Positions 34,438-42,198 of a DNA stretch of 64,000 bases are shown in pieces. The translations under genes and the position numbers were made by a program. This DNA comes from Thermoproteus uzoniensis 768-20. GTDB taxonomy: Archaea > Thermoproteota > Thermoprotei > Thermoproteales > Thermoproteaceae. The notes under the pieces are model-generated. The model was not told where the DNA came from. It made no database searches and saw only the letters and a list, made by a program, of their open reading frames with translations. Numbering within the stretch: position 1 is the stretch's first letter; each line of letters starts with the position of its first letter. Location of the stretch: positions 752,622 to 816,621 of the forward strand of contig NC_015315.1 in assembly GCF_000193375.1 (NCBI RefSeq), given 5' to 3'.

Positions 34438-34926
34438 ATGAAGATGAAGGGAATCGAGCCGATAGTGGCCGCCGTGTTGTTAATAGTGCTCGCCGTAATA
34501 GGCGCGGTCCTGCTGTACCTCTGGTTCGCTGGCTACGTGACACAGGCCACCACACAAGCGAGCCAGATATCGACAACCGAGAGGCTCAGCATCGAGGCGG
34601 CCAATCTTACCTATACTACCACGAGGGGGACGTACTCCTACCTCTATATTAGAAATATAGGCGGGACTAACGTAACGCTCGCCACGGCATATCTCCTCCA
34701 GCCGGGCTCCACGAACCCGATCTGCGCCATCTCCAGCAACGGCATCACGATCTACAACGGCCTCTCCACAACAGCGACTCAAGTAACAACGCTCTACCCC
34801 GGCCAAGACCAGCTTGTTTATGTGAACTTCGGCACCGGTTGCGCAATATCTCACGGATATACCTACGTGATCAAGCTTGTGACGCAACAAGGCACCCAGT
34901 TCTCCGTCACAGTTACAGCCAGCTGA
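34438..34926 (+). CDS. Archaeal type IV pilin (probable major subunit)
   Basis: A 162-residue class III prepilin: short basic leader MKMKG, cleavage expected after Gly5, then IEPIVAAVLLIVLAVIGAVL, the hydrophobic assembly helix. The rest is Thr/Ser/Tyr-rich beta sheet with N-glycosylation sites (NLT, NVT) and two Cys. This composition fits the major filament subunit of thermophilic crenarchaeal pili. It has its own strong TATA box, and the platform gene behind it also has a separate promoter, as expected for a subunit needed in excess. Confidence 0.88.
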   Translation: MKMKGIEPIVAAVLLIVLAVIGAVLLYLWFAGYVTQATTQASQISTTERLSIEAANLTYTTTRGTYSYLYIRNIGGTNVTLATAYLLQPGSTNPICAISSNGITIYNGLSTTATQVTTLYPGQDQLVYVNFGTGCAISHGYTYVIKLVTQQGTQFSVTVTAS

Positions 34927-34937
34927 TAGGCGCCGCC

Positions 34938-34946
34938 TATTTAAAC
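34938..34946 (+). promoter_or_regulatory. TATA box of the platform-ATPase operon
   Basis: TATTTAAAC centred 23 bases before the ATG at 34965; it separates the assembly genes from the major pilin gene and decides the start of the platform protein over a frame opening at 34839. Confidence 0.6.
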
Positions 34947-34964
34947 AGATCCCCCTCTTTTTCC

Positions 34965-35717
34965 ATGTTGCCTGAGTCTTGGTTGCCCTTTCTGGCCGCG
35001 TCTGCCTCTCTCCTCTTCTTCGTATTGGGCTACAGGCCCTACCGCCGGGCCGTTTTCAGAGCTAGGCTGGAGTCCCAGATCCCAGACGCGCTCCGGGCCA
35101 TAGCCGACGCAGTCTCGGGCGGCCTCGATCTGAGGAGCGCCTTCGAGGTTGTCTCCACGCTCGGCCTATCGCCGATAGCCGACGTCTTCCGCAGAGTGGT
35201 GGCGCTCAGCTCTGTGGGTGGGGCGACGGCTCCCGACGCTTTGTGGTCTGTGGCGGAGGAGCTGGGGGTCCCCAACTTCAAGCGCTTCGCCCTCATAGTG
35301 GTGGAGGCCGCGAGGTCCGGCGCCAAGTTGCCCGAGGTCCTCGGCACGGCCGCGAGGACTTTCGCCACAGTCGTCGAGTTCAGGCGGGATCTCTCGGCCC
35401 AGTTGAGGCCCTACGTCCTCCTCTACTACGCCGTGGTCGGCGTCTTCGCCGCGCTGTCGGACGTGTTGGTCTACTTCATGTTGCCGCGCCTCGCGCAACT
35501 GACGGCTCAAGTGTCCAACGCGGCTATCCGGCCTGCCACGATCAGCACACCGGACGCTCTGGCCGTCCTCCTCCTCACGGCAATACTCCAAGCCTTAGTC
35601 GGGGGGCTCGTAGTGGGCCGCGTGACGTACTTCAGCGCTAGGGCCGGCCTCGTCCACGCCTCCCTCGCCACGGCGATATCGGGGGCCGCCCTCCTCGCGC
35701 CGCTATGGCTGAGGTAG
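34965..35717 (+). CDS. Type IV filament platform protein, first half (T2SSF/TadB-like)
   Basis: A 250-residue integral membrane protein with one T2SSF domain: LESQIPDALRAIADAVSGGL, DLRSAFEVVSTLGLSPIADV, and the conserved ALIVVEAARSGAKLPEVL stretch, followed by three C-terminal hydrophobic segments. Most archaeal TadC/PilC-like platforms carry two such domains; here they are split over this gene and the one at 37171. It overlaps the ATPase gene by 13 bases and is leaderless. Confidence 0.85.
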   Translation: MLPESWLPFLAASASLLFFVLGYRPYRRAVFRARLESQIPDALRAIADAVSGGLDLRSAFEVVSTLGLSPIADVFRRVVALSSVGGATAPDALWSVAEELGVPNFKRFALIVVEAARSGAKLPEVLGTAARTFATVVEFRRDLSAQLRPYVLLYYAVVGVFAALSDVLVYFMLPRLAQLTAQVSNAAIRPATISTPDALAVLLLTAILQALVGGLVVGRVTYFSARAGLVHASLATAISGAALLAPLWLR

Positions 35718-37174
35718 CGAAGCTCTTGGACGAGTACGAGATTTCGGAGTACGTCCACGCGATGATATTCGTCGATAGGCAGGGCTTCAGGATCTACAGG
35801 GCGGTGGAGCCGCCGCTCAGCGAAGAGGAGAGGGCCCAGCTGGCCCGCCTCAAGAACGCCATACAGAACGTGGGCGACGTGAAGGACGGCGTGTTGAGGC
35901 TGACGAGGGAGGGCAGGAGGGAGTACCTCGAGGAGCTTGTGAGGAGGGCCTCCGAGGAGTTCAAGCTAAGGCTCGACGAGAGGACTAGGGGCAAGATGAT
36001 GTACTACCTCACCAGAGACCTCCTGGGCTACGGCCCCCTCGACCCTCTCTTCAGGGATCCCTATATAGAGGACATCCACATGGACGGCCCCGGGCTGCCC
36101 GTCTACGTCTGGCACAGCCGCTGGGAGTCGCTCAAGACCGAGCTGGTCCTCTCGCCGGCCGAGGCCGACGCGTACGCCCAGAAGTTCTCGGCGGTTGTGG
36201 GCAAGCCGGTGTCCTACGCAGACCCTATCCTGGAGGGGATGTTGCCGGAGGGCTTCCGCATAGAGCTCGTCATACCGCCGGCCTCCCCGAGAGGCCCCTC
36301 CTTCGTCGTGAGGAAGTTCTTCGTGGAGCCCATAACCCTAGTCGACTTGGTGAGGATGGGCACTATCTCCACGGCGGCCGTGGCCTATCTTTGGCTCATG
36401 CTGGACTACGGGCGGAATATAATAATCGTCGGCCCGACGGGCGCCGGCAAGACCACGCTCCTCAACGCCTTGCTGTACATGGTGAGGCCCGACGCCAAGA
36501 TCCTCACCATAGAGGACACCAGGGAGATAAACCTCGTCCACGACCACTGGCAAGCGCTCTTGACGAGGCCCAGCCGCTCCGAGGCCGTCCGCGACGTCTC
36601 TGCATTCGATCTGTTGACCGTGGCCATGAGGTCTAGGCCGGACTACGTCGTCGTGGGCGAGGTGAGGGGGGAGGAGGCGTACGTGCTTTTCCAGGCCTTC
36701 GGCTCCGGCCACGCAGGCGCAACCACCATACACGCCGAGACGGTCGAGGACGCCATAAGGAGGCTCCTCTCCCGGCCCATGAGCGTGCCCCCCATGTTGC
36801 TCGGCCTCGCCCACGTCTTCGTCCGCATCGCCAGGGTCAAGGTAGGCGACCAGGTGGCGAGGAGAGTCGTCGAGGTCGTGGAGAACTTGGGGATGGCCAG
36901 AGGGAGGAGGCCGAGGCTCCACACCGTCTTCAGATGGAGCCCCGAGAAGGACGCCTTGGAGCAGGTAGACGACAGCAGGCACTTCGAGGCCATATCCAGA
37001 ACCCGCTTTGTGTCGATGGACTACCTCCGACAGGAGTACGAGCGGCGGAGGAGGCTGGTGGAGCTCATGGCCAAGCAAGGCTTCACCTCGCCCTACGTCG
37101 TCGCGAGGGTGTTCTCCCTATACGCCACGGACCCCGACGGGGCGCTCAAGGCGGTCGAGGAGGGCAAGATATGA
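35705..37174 (+). CDS. Type IV filament assembly ATPase (GspE/TadA type)
   Basis: A 489-residue secretion ATPase. The N-terminal domain contains the family box LLGYGPLDPLFRDPYIEDI; Walker A is GPTGAGKTT (about residue 240), the Asp box EDTREINLVHDH, Walker B VVVGEVRGEEAYV and the His box GHAGATTIHAETVEDA. It is a cytoplasmic hexamer driving pilin assembly. Operon order platform, ATPase, platform, with 13- and 4-base overlaps. No FHA domain, unlike the second ATPase at 59455. Confidence 0.93.
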   Translation: MAEVAKLLDEYEISEYVHAMIFVDRQGFRIYRAVEPPLSEEERAQLARLKNAIQNVGDVKDGVLRLTREGRREYLEELVRRASEEFKLRLDERTRGKMMYYLTRDLLGYGPLDPLFRDPYIEDIHMDGPGLPVYVWHSRWESLKTELVLSPAEADAYAQKFSAVVGKPVSYADPILEGMLPEGFRIELVIPPASPRGPSFVVRKFFVEPITLVDLVRMGTISTAAVAYLWLMLDYGRNIIIVGPTGAGKTTLLNALLYMVRPDAKILTIEDTREINLVHDHWQALLTRPSRSEAVRDVSAFDLLTVAMRSRPDYVVVGEVRGEEAYVLFQAFGSGHAGATTIHAETVEDAIRRLLSRPMSVPPMLLGLAHVFVRIARVKVGDQVARRVVEVVENLGMARGRRPRLHTVFRWSPEKDALEQVDDSRHFEAISRTRFVSMDYLRQEYERRRRLVELMAKQGFTSPYVVARVFSLYATDPDGALKAVEEGKI

Positions 37175-37869
37175 CCTTCTTCGAGCTCTACAAGCTGAGC
37201 GGTATGGCCTACCCGTACCGGCGCTACATGACGCTGTTGGCGGCCGTGCCCCCCGCGTCCGCCGCCATGGTGCTCTACCCCCTCCACCTGATCTCGGCGA
37301 GGAGGACGCATTTCGAGAACAACTTCCCCTATACTCTCGGCGTCCTACTGCCTCTGCTGACTGCGGGGGTGCCCTTGGGGAGGGCCGTGGCGAGGCTCGC
37401 CGAGGTGGAGGACGATAAGTACATCGCCCGGGAGCTCTCGCTGGTGGTGAGGGATATGGTCGTCATGGGGTCTAGCCCTATAGACGCCCTGGTGCACAGC
37501 GCCGAGAGGGTGCCGAGCCAGAACTACAGAGAGACCGTTAGCGTCTTGGCACGCTCCTCCCGGATAACCGAGAGGCTCGACGCCGTCCTCATGGCGAGGC
37601 TCGACTGGATGTTGAGGCAGAAGCAGATGAGGGCGGCGTCGCTGGTCAGATCCATCGCCGTCCTCTTCGAGATCTACGTCATAGCGGCCCAGCTTCTCCC
37701 TATCCTGCTCTTCATAATTGCTCTCTCCCTAAGCCCCCTCGGCACTCTCCGGATCGGAGGAATCTCGCTGGATCCCCTCACAGTCATGGTGCTGGCCGGA
37801 CTTATATACAGCCCGCTGATAGGCCTTGTGTTCTATATAATATTCGATTCGTCAATAAAAAATATATAG
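37171..37869 (+). CDS. Type IV filament platform protein, second half (T2SSF/TadC-like)
   Basis: A 232-residue membrane protein with the second T2SSF domain: THFENNFPYTLGVLLPLLTAG, VPLGRAVARLAEVED and the C-terminal hydrophobic pair ending LVFYIIFDSSIKNI. The ATG overlaps the ATPase stop (ATGA). Together with the 34965 product it should make one inner-membrane platform. It ends the operon; an AT-rich spacer follows. Confidence 0.85.
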   Translation: MTFFELYKLSGMAYPYRRYMTLLAAVPPASAAMVLYPLHLISARRTHFENNFPYTLGVLLPLLTAGVPLGRAVARLAEVEDDKYIARELSLVVRDMVVMGSSPIDALVHSAERVPSQNYRETVSVLARSSRITERLDAVLMARLDWMLRQKQMRAASLVRSIAVLFEIYVIAAQLLPILLFIIALSLSPLGTLRIGGISLDPLTVMVLAGLIYSPLIGLVFYIIFDSSIKNI

Positions 37870-38021
37870 AATTATCAACATCTCTCCATCGAAACATTCT
37901 TTCAATTCTACATAATAATTATAAATAATTTTATTTAAATATTAGATTATAGTTATAATATTATTATTTCTTTCTTAAGTTCTCTTCGAATTAGAATATA
38001 ATATCTTACGTAAAGTTTTTA
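37870..38021. other. AT-rich intergenic spacer
   Basis: About 150 bases of very AT-rich sequence (runs such as AATAATTATAAATAATTTTATT) in a GC-rich neighbourhood. It holds probable T-rich terminators of the filament operon and the promoter of the next gene. I see no gene or RNA in it. Confidence 0.6.
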
Positions 38022-38327
38022 TTGCAATGCGGTCCATATCTCATGTGCCTTACTCGGTCTTTGTTGGCGCGTTTTTATGGTTCTTTGGATTTTTCTCTTA
38101 GGGGTCTTCTTCATTTTAAGTCTCTTGCGGCTTTGGGCTATCCCTTTGATAAGGTTCTTGTGGAAGAGCCTTGGAAGACATACGACGTATTGACGTCGCT
38201 AGTGGGCAGACACAACGCAGAGCTAATACTGACAATGCTCCACAAATGGCTAAACAACAACGGATGCACAATAGACCCAGAAACGCTGAGAAAATACCTA
38301 ACGACGAGGGAGCTATGGACGAGTTAA
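38022..38327 (+). CDS. Small hypothetical protein, about 94-101 aa
   Basis: Not recognised. The frame opens with TTG at 38022, with an in-frame ATG at 38043 (MCLTRSLLARFYGSLDFS). The C-terminal part, VLVEEPWKTYDVLTSLVGRH to IDPETLRKYLTTRELW, has a credible helical protein pattern. Codon use is more AT-rich and less biased than that of its neighbours. It overlaps the following double RecA ATPase gene by 13 bases, which supports co-expression. An out-of-frame ATG at 38027 gives only 24 codons. Confidence 0.5.
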   Translation: MQCGPYLMCLTRSLLARFYGSLDFSLRGLLHFKSLAALGYPFDKVLVEEPWKTYDVLTSLVGRHNAELILTMLHKWLNNNGCTIDPETLRKYLTTRELWTS

Positions 38328-39430
38328 AGCTTAGAGGGGTCACGTTGGTCTACGGCCCCGCAGGGGCCGGCAAGACCACGTTCGCCGCCTGGTACGCCTA
38401 CGGCAATTACTCCAAGACCTTGTGGGTCTCCGTCTTCGAGGACGAGGCGACGTTTAGGTCGAACATGTCGAGGCTGGGCTACGACTTCGGCGATAGGCTG
38501 GCCTACTGGGAGGCTCCCCTCGTGGACGACGTGGAGGCTCTGCTTAACTCCCTCATGGAGACTGTCGTGGCGGCCAAGCCGGAGCTCCTCGTCGTGGATT
38601 CCGTGAGCGAGCTTATCTACCGCGATCCCGAGGTGGGGGCTAAGGCTATGCACAACATGCTCTACAAGCTGAGCAAGACGGTCGGCGTGGACGTGATAGT
38701 AACCGCCGAGAGGCAGGTGGCGGAGCGGCTGACCTACATCGCCGACAATGTGGTGGAGCTTAGGTACGAGGTCTTCCCCTACGGAACGGTCAGGGAGATG
38801 GTCGTCAGGAAGGTTAGGGGCGGCAAGGCCGGCTACGCGGTGCCCTTCGCCATAGCAGAAGGCCTCGGCTTCGTGCCCATAAGGGCCGTGACGGCGGCGG
38901 CCCCCGGCGGCGTGTTGAAGACAGGCGTGCCGTGTCTCGACGAGACCCTCGGCGGGCTGGTAGGCGGCGCCGTCTCCGCGTTGATAGGGCCCACGGGCTC
39001 GGGCAAATCGACGGTGATGCTGAAGGCGGCCGAGAATTTAAAGAAGGCGGGGAAGAGGGCGTACTACCTCAGCTTCCTCGGCGACGCCGACCTCCTACGG
39101 CTTAGATACGACGTGGAGTCCATAAATGCGCCGCTAGACGCGGAGTCCCTCCTCCTCCAGCTCTACATCCTCGCGGTGAAGCTGAAGGCCGACGCGGTGT
39201 TCATAGACGGCGTCGACCTCCTCGCCCGCTTCTTCGAGGAGAAGGTGTTCAACACGGTCCTCCTCAACCTCATAAGGCTCGTCAAGGCCTCGGGCGTGCC
39301 TGTTATGGTGTCGCTGACGCGGGACTGGGGAATTGCGAACTACCTAGACGCCGTGGCCCACATATCCGAGAGGCGGGTGACTGCCGTCAAGACCCCGACA
39401 GGCGCCGTGGGCACGGCCCACAGCTGTTGA
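38315..39430 (+). CDS. Double-domain KaiC/RecA-type ATPase
   Basis: A 371-residue protein with two RecA-like domains, each with its own P-loop: GPAGAGKTT (about residues 13-21) and GPTGSGKST (about residue 223), with Walker B strands LLVVDSVSEL and AVFIDGVDLL. The first domain's RDW/ER-rich sensor strand ends VTAERQVAER. The ATG at 38315 (MDELKLRGVTLVYGP) is chosen because the family begins with the strand before the P-loop. It lies behind the filament operon; a regulator role like that of ArlH/FlaH in archaella is possible but unproven. It has no DNA-binding HhH domain, so it is not RadA. Confidence 0.82.
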   Translation: MDELKLRGVTLVYGPAGAGKTTFAAWYAYGNYSKTLWVSVFEDEATFRSNMSRLGYDFGDRLAYWEAPLVDDVEALLNSLMETVVAAKPELLVVDSVSELIYRDPEVGAKAMHNMLYKLSKTVGVDVIVTAERQVAERLTYIADNVVELRYEVFPYGTVREMVVRKVRGGKAGYAVPFAIAEGLGFVPIRAVTAAAPGGVLKTGVPCLDETLGGLVGGAVSALIGPTGSGKSTVMLKAAENLKKAGKRAYYLSFLGDADLLRLRYDVESINAPLDAESLLLQLYILAVKLKADAVFIDGVDLLARFFEEKVFNTVLLNLIRLVKASGVPVMVSLTRDWGIANYLDAVAHISERRVTAVKTPTGAVGTAHSC

Positions 39431-39603
39431 CCTCTCTATAGACTTCGCCGAATATATATAGATTGTCTGTATAAGAATTTACTTAACAAGGTTAACTAGC
39501 CTATACTTAAACAACCAGAGATATAGGGACAAGTTACATAATATATCGACATTTTCCGGATTTTTGCCGTAGCTGAACGGTATTATATAGTATATATTCG
39601 TAC
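39431..39603 (+). promoter_or_regulatory. amt control region with TTAAC-GTTAA dyad and TATA box
   Basis: AT-rich spacer. TTAAC (39483-39487) and GTTAA (39491-39495) form a short inverted repeat about 95 bases before the TATA box TATTATATAG (39581-39590), which precedes the ATG at 39604 by about 20 bases. A nitrogen-control site is a reasonable guess. Confidence 0.45.
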
Positions 39604-40905
39604 ATGACGGAGGGCCTTATGTTTATTGTCTCTGCGATTTATTTAGAATCCGCAGATCCCGTCGTCATGCAAGTCGATCTGGCCTCGACGATCTGGACCG
39701 CGGTGGGCGGGATATTGGTGTTCTTAATGATACCCGCCATAGGCTTTCTCGAGGCGGGTCTGGTGAGGCGCTCTAACGTGATCAACGCCATGATGAAGGG
39801 CATGTTGGCCTTCATGGTGTTCTTCCCGATTTGGTTCCTCGTCTTCCCGTACTACTTCTCCGGCGCGTTGCAGGACGGCTACTTCCCCACCGGACAAGGC
39901 GTGGGGGTCCCCGAGTACGTCTACGCCTTCTTCCTAGGGGCCTTCGGCGCCGTGACGCTCGCCTTGATATTCGCGGGCGCTCCCGAGCGGCTCAAGTTCG
40001 GCGGCTGGCTGGCGTTCGCGGTCTTCTTCTCGGCGGTCCAGTGGCCTCTCGTGGCCTCCTGGATATGGGGCAACGGCTTCCTCTACAACCTAGGCCAGTA
40101 CCTCGGCCTGCCGGGATACGGCGTGAGGGACTTCGCGGGCGGGACAGTGGTGCACGCCTACGCCGGCCTCGCCGGCGCCGTCGCCACGTGGTTGTTGGGC
40201 CTCTCGATGGCCAAGAGGGCCCGCGCCAACGGGGAGGACCACGCCATGGCCTATAAGGAGGCTGTGGAGTACAGGAGGGCCGAGTTGCCCTACGCCATAG
40301 TGGGGACCGCACTGCTCTTCTTCGGCTGGTTCGGCTTCAACGGAGGCTCCACAATATCCGTGTCTGAGCAGACCGGCTACGCGATAGCCAACACGGCCAC
40401 CGCAGGCTCTCTCGCCGGCTTGGTCTCGCTCCTGCTGGCGAGGAGGGAGGAGGGCCTCTGGGGCCCCGTCGCGGCGATTGGCGGCGTGATAGGCGGTCTC
40501 GTGATGATTACCCCGCTCGCCGGCTTCATAGAGCCGTGGGCGGCCGTGCTCGTCGGCGTCTTGGCCGGCCTCGTCACGTACTACGGTACTAAGCTCGTGG
40601 AGCGGTACATACCCATCGACGACCCTGTGGGCGGCCTGCCGGCGCACGGCTTCAACGGCGTGATAGGCAGCGCCCTGGTGCCGGTGCTCTCGTCTCCGAG
40701 CGTCGGAGGGCTGGCCGGCCTCATATACGGCGGCCCGCCGCTCTGGATCGCCGTCCAGCTACTCGGCATGGCAATCGCCCTAGGCTTCGTGGTGGCCACC
40801 ACCGCGGCCGCCTTCTGGGTATTAGTGAAGCTGGGCTTCCGCGCCTCTGCCGAGGAGGAGCTGGTTGGCCTAGACGCGGTGGACCACGGCGTCTTGAGGC
40901 CATGA
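39604..40905 (+). CDS. amt: Ammonium transporter Amt
   Basis: A 433-residue channel of the Amt/Mep/Rh family, eleven membrane segments. The N-terminal signature GFLEAGLVRRSNVINAMMKG, the first pore His in GGTVVHAYAGLAGAV, FGFNGGSTIS, and the second pore His in LPAHGFNGVIG are in place. It imports ammonium and is gated by the PII protein encoded next, which it overlaps by 4 bases. Leaderless ATG at 39604. An acidic C-terminal tail EEELVGLDAVDHG is the PII-docking side. Confidence 0.95.
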   Translation: MTEGLMFIVSAIYLESADPVVMQVDLASTIWTAVGGILVFLMIPAIGFLEAGLVRRSNVINAMMKGMLAFMVFFPIWFLVFPYYFSGALQDGYFPTGQGVGVPEYVYAFFLGAFGAVTLALIFAGAPERLKFGGWLAFAVFFSAVQWPLVASWIWGNGFLYNLGQYLGLPGYGVRDFAGGTVVHAYAGLAGAVATWLLGLSMAKRARANGEDHAMAYKEAVEYRRAELPYAIVGTALLFFGWFGFNGGSTISVSEQTGYAIANTATAGSLAGLVSLLLARREEGLWGPVAAIGGVIGGLVMITPLAGFIEPWAAVLVGVLAGLVTYYGTKLVERYIPIDDPVGGLPAHGFNGVIGSALVPVLSSPSVGGLAGLIYGGPPLWIAVQLLGMAIALGFVVATTAAAFWVLVKLGFRASAEEELVGLDAVDHGVLRP

Positions 40906-41231
40906 AGCTGGTGAGGGCCGTCATAAGGGAGGATAAGGTCAACGACGTCTTGGAGGCCTTGGTCGCCGCCGGCTTCACAGGCGCCACGGTGTATAGGGAC
41001 GTCGGCGGCATGGGCGGGGAGAGCGGCGTCGTGAAGATAAGGGGGAGGAGGTACGAGGCCCTCCTCCCGAGGATAGTCGTCGAGGTCGTCGCCGAGGACG
41101 AGGAAGTGGAGAAGCTGATAGGCGTTATCATGTCGTCTGCACGGACCGGCCGGCTCGGCGACGGCCGCATCTTCGTGTTGCCGGTCCTCGAGGCCTGGCG
41201 GATCAGGAACGGAGAGAAGCTAAGCAAATAA
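40902..41231 (+). CDS. glnK: PII nitrogen regulatory protein (GlnK type)
   Basis: A 109-residue PII protein that senses 2-oxoglutarate and ATP/ADP and plugs Amt. It starts MKLVRAVIREDKVNDVLEAL; the C-terminal signature TGRLGDGRIFVLPV is intact. The T-loop differs from the classic form: the uridylylation Tyr of the ELYRGAEY region is replaced (VKIRGRRYEALLPR), so regulation by uridylylation is unlikely, as expected for archaea. It is coupled to amt by an ATGA overlap. Confidence 0.92.
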   Translation: MKLVRAVIREDKVNDVLEALVAAGFTGATVYRDVGGMGGESGVVKIRGRRYEALLPRIVVEVVAEDEEVEKLIGVIMSSARTGRLGDGRIFVLPVLEAWRIRNGEKLSK

Positions 41232-41247
41232 ACCCCCTCCTTTTCTC

Positions 41248-42075
41248 ATGATCACTCTGGCCGACGTCGTGGGGGCCGTCGACTACAGCAGAGCCAGAGA
41301 CGAGATCGTCGGCTTTCTCTCGGACTATTTCTCCCAGTCTAGGGCTAAGGGAGCAGTCGTGGGGGTCAGCGGCGGCGTCGACTCCTGCACTACTCTGGCT
41401 CTGGCCGCAACTGCGCTGGGGCCTAAGAGGGTGACCGCGCTTGTGCTCCCCAGCGGGTTCACGCCGAGGCAGGACGTGGAGGACGCGGTCGCCGTCGCGA
41501 AGGCCTTCGGCGTCAAGCACTACGTGGTGTCTATAGACCAGTTCCTGGCCCCCTACGCCGCCCTCCCGTTCTATGAGGAGAACGACGTGGTGGCCCGCGG
41601 CAATCTGATGGCCAGGATAAGGATGTCCATACTCTACTACTACGCCAACAGGCACAACCTGCTCGTGGTCGGCACCGGCGACAAGAGCGAGTTGATGTTG
41701 GGCTACTTCACTAAGTACGGCGACGGCGGCGTCGACATACTCCCCATAGGGGATCTATACAAGACGCAGGTGAGGGAGATGGCCAGATTCCTCGGGCTCC
41801 CCGAAGGGATCGCGTTGAAGCCCTCGAGCCCCCGTCTCTGGGCCGGGCAGACGGCCGAGGGGGAGCTCGGCATGAAGTACGGAGAGATAGACCTGGTCCT
41901 CTACGCCTTCGAGATCGGCATCCCCAAGGAGGACATACCTAGGGAGACCGGCGTGGGCAGGTCCAAAGTCTCGGCCATACTGAGGAAGGTCCAGGAAAAC
42001 GCCCACAAGAGGGCCCCGCCGCCCATAGCGAAGTTGAAGGCCGCGCGCCTCTACACCGCCAGGCGCGCTCTCTAG
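41248..42075 (+). CDS. nadE: NH3-dependent NAD+ synthetase
   Basis: A 275-residue enzyme that amidates nicotinic acid adenine dinucleotide to NAD with ammonia and ATP. The PP-loop motif GVSGGVDSCTT lies near residue 35; LVVGTGDKSELMLGYFTKYG is the typical second box. There is no glutaminase domain, so free ammonia is the nitrogen donor, which fits its position 16 bases behind amt-glnK. Family length is 250-280, so it is complete. Confidence 0.95.
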   Translation: MITLADVVGAVDYSRARDEIVGFLSDYFSQSRAKGAVVGVSGGVDSCTTLALAATALGPKRVTALVLPSGFTPRQDVEDAVAVAKAFGVKHYVVSIDQFLAPYAALPFYEENDVVARGNLMARIRMSILYYYANRHNLLVVGTGDKSELMLGYFTKYGDGGVDILPIGDLYKTQVREMARFLGLPEGIALKPSSPRLWAGQTAEGELGMKYGEIDLVLYAFEIGIPKEDIPRETGVGRSKVSAILRKVQENAHKRAPPPIAKLKAARLYTARRAL

Positions 42076-42171
42076 GCCTGCCGCCGAGTTGCGGCGTAGC
42101 GGCGGGCGTCCGGCGCAGTCGCGAGCCGGCAAGGGCCGCATCGCGGAGGACGGCAGGGCGCAATCAACAGG

Positions 42172-42182
42172 CATAAATATAG
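42172..42182 (+). promoter_or_regulatory. TATA box of the AAA ATPase gene
   Basis: CATAAATATAG centred about 22 bases before the GTG at 42199; it decides this GTG as a leaderless start. The 120-base spacer behind nadE shows nothing else. Confidence 0.55.
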
Positions 42183-42198
42183 AGGCGCAGAGCTCGGC

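Noticed and set aside
37870-38021. Replication origin
   Set aside because: AT-rich, but no Cdc6/Orc gene or repeated origin boxes nearby.
38315-39430. RadA/RadB recombinase
   Set aside because: Two tandem P-loops and no helix-hairpin-helix domain; KaiC-like double RecA architecture fits better.
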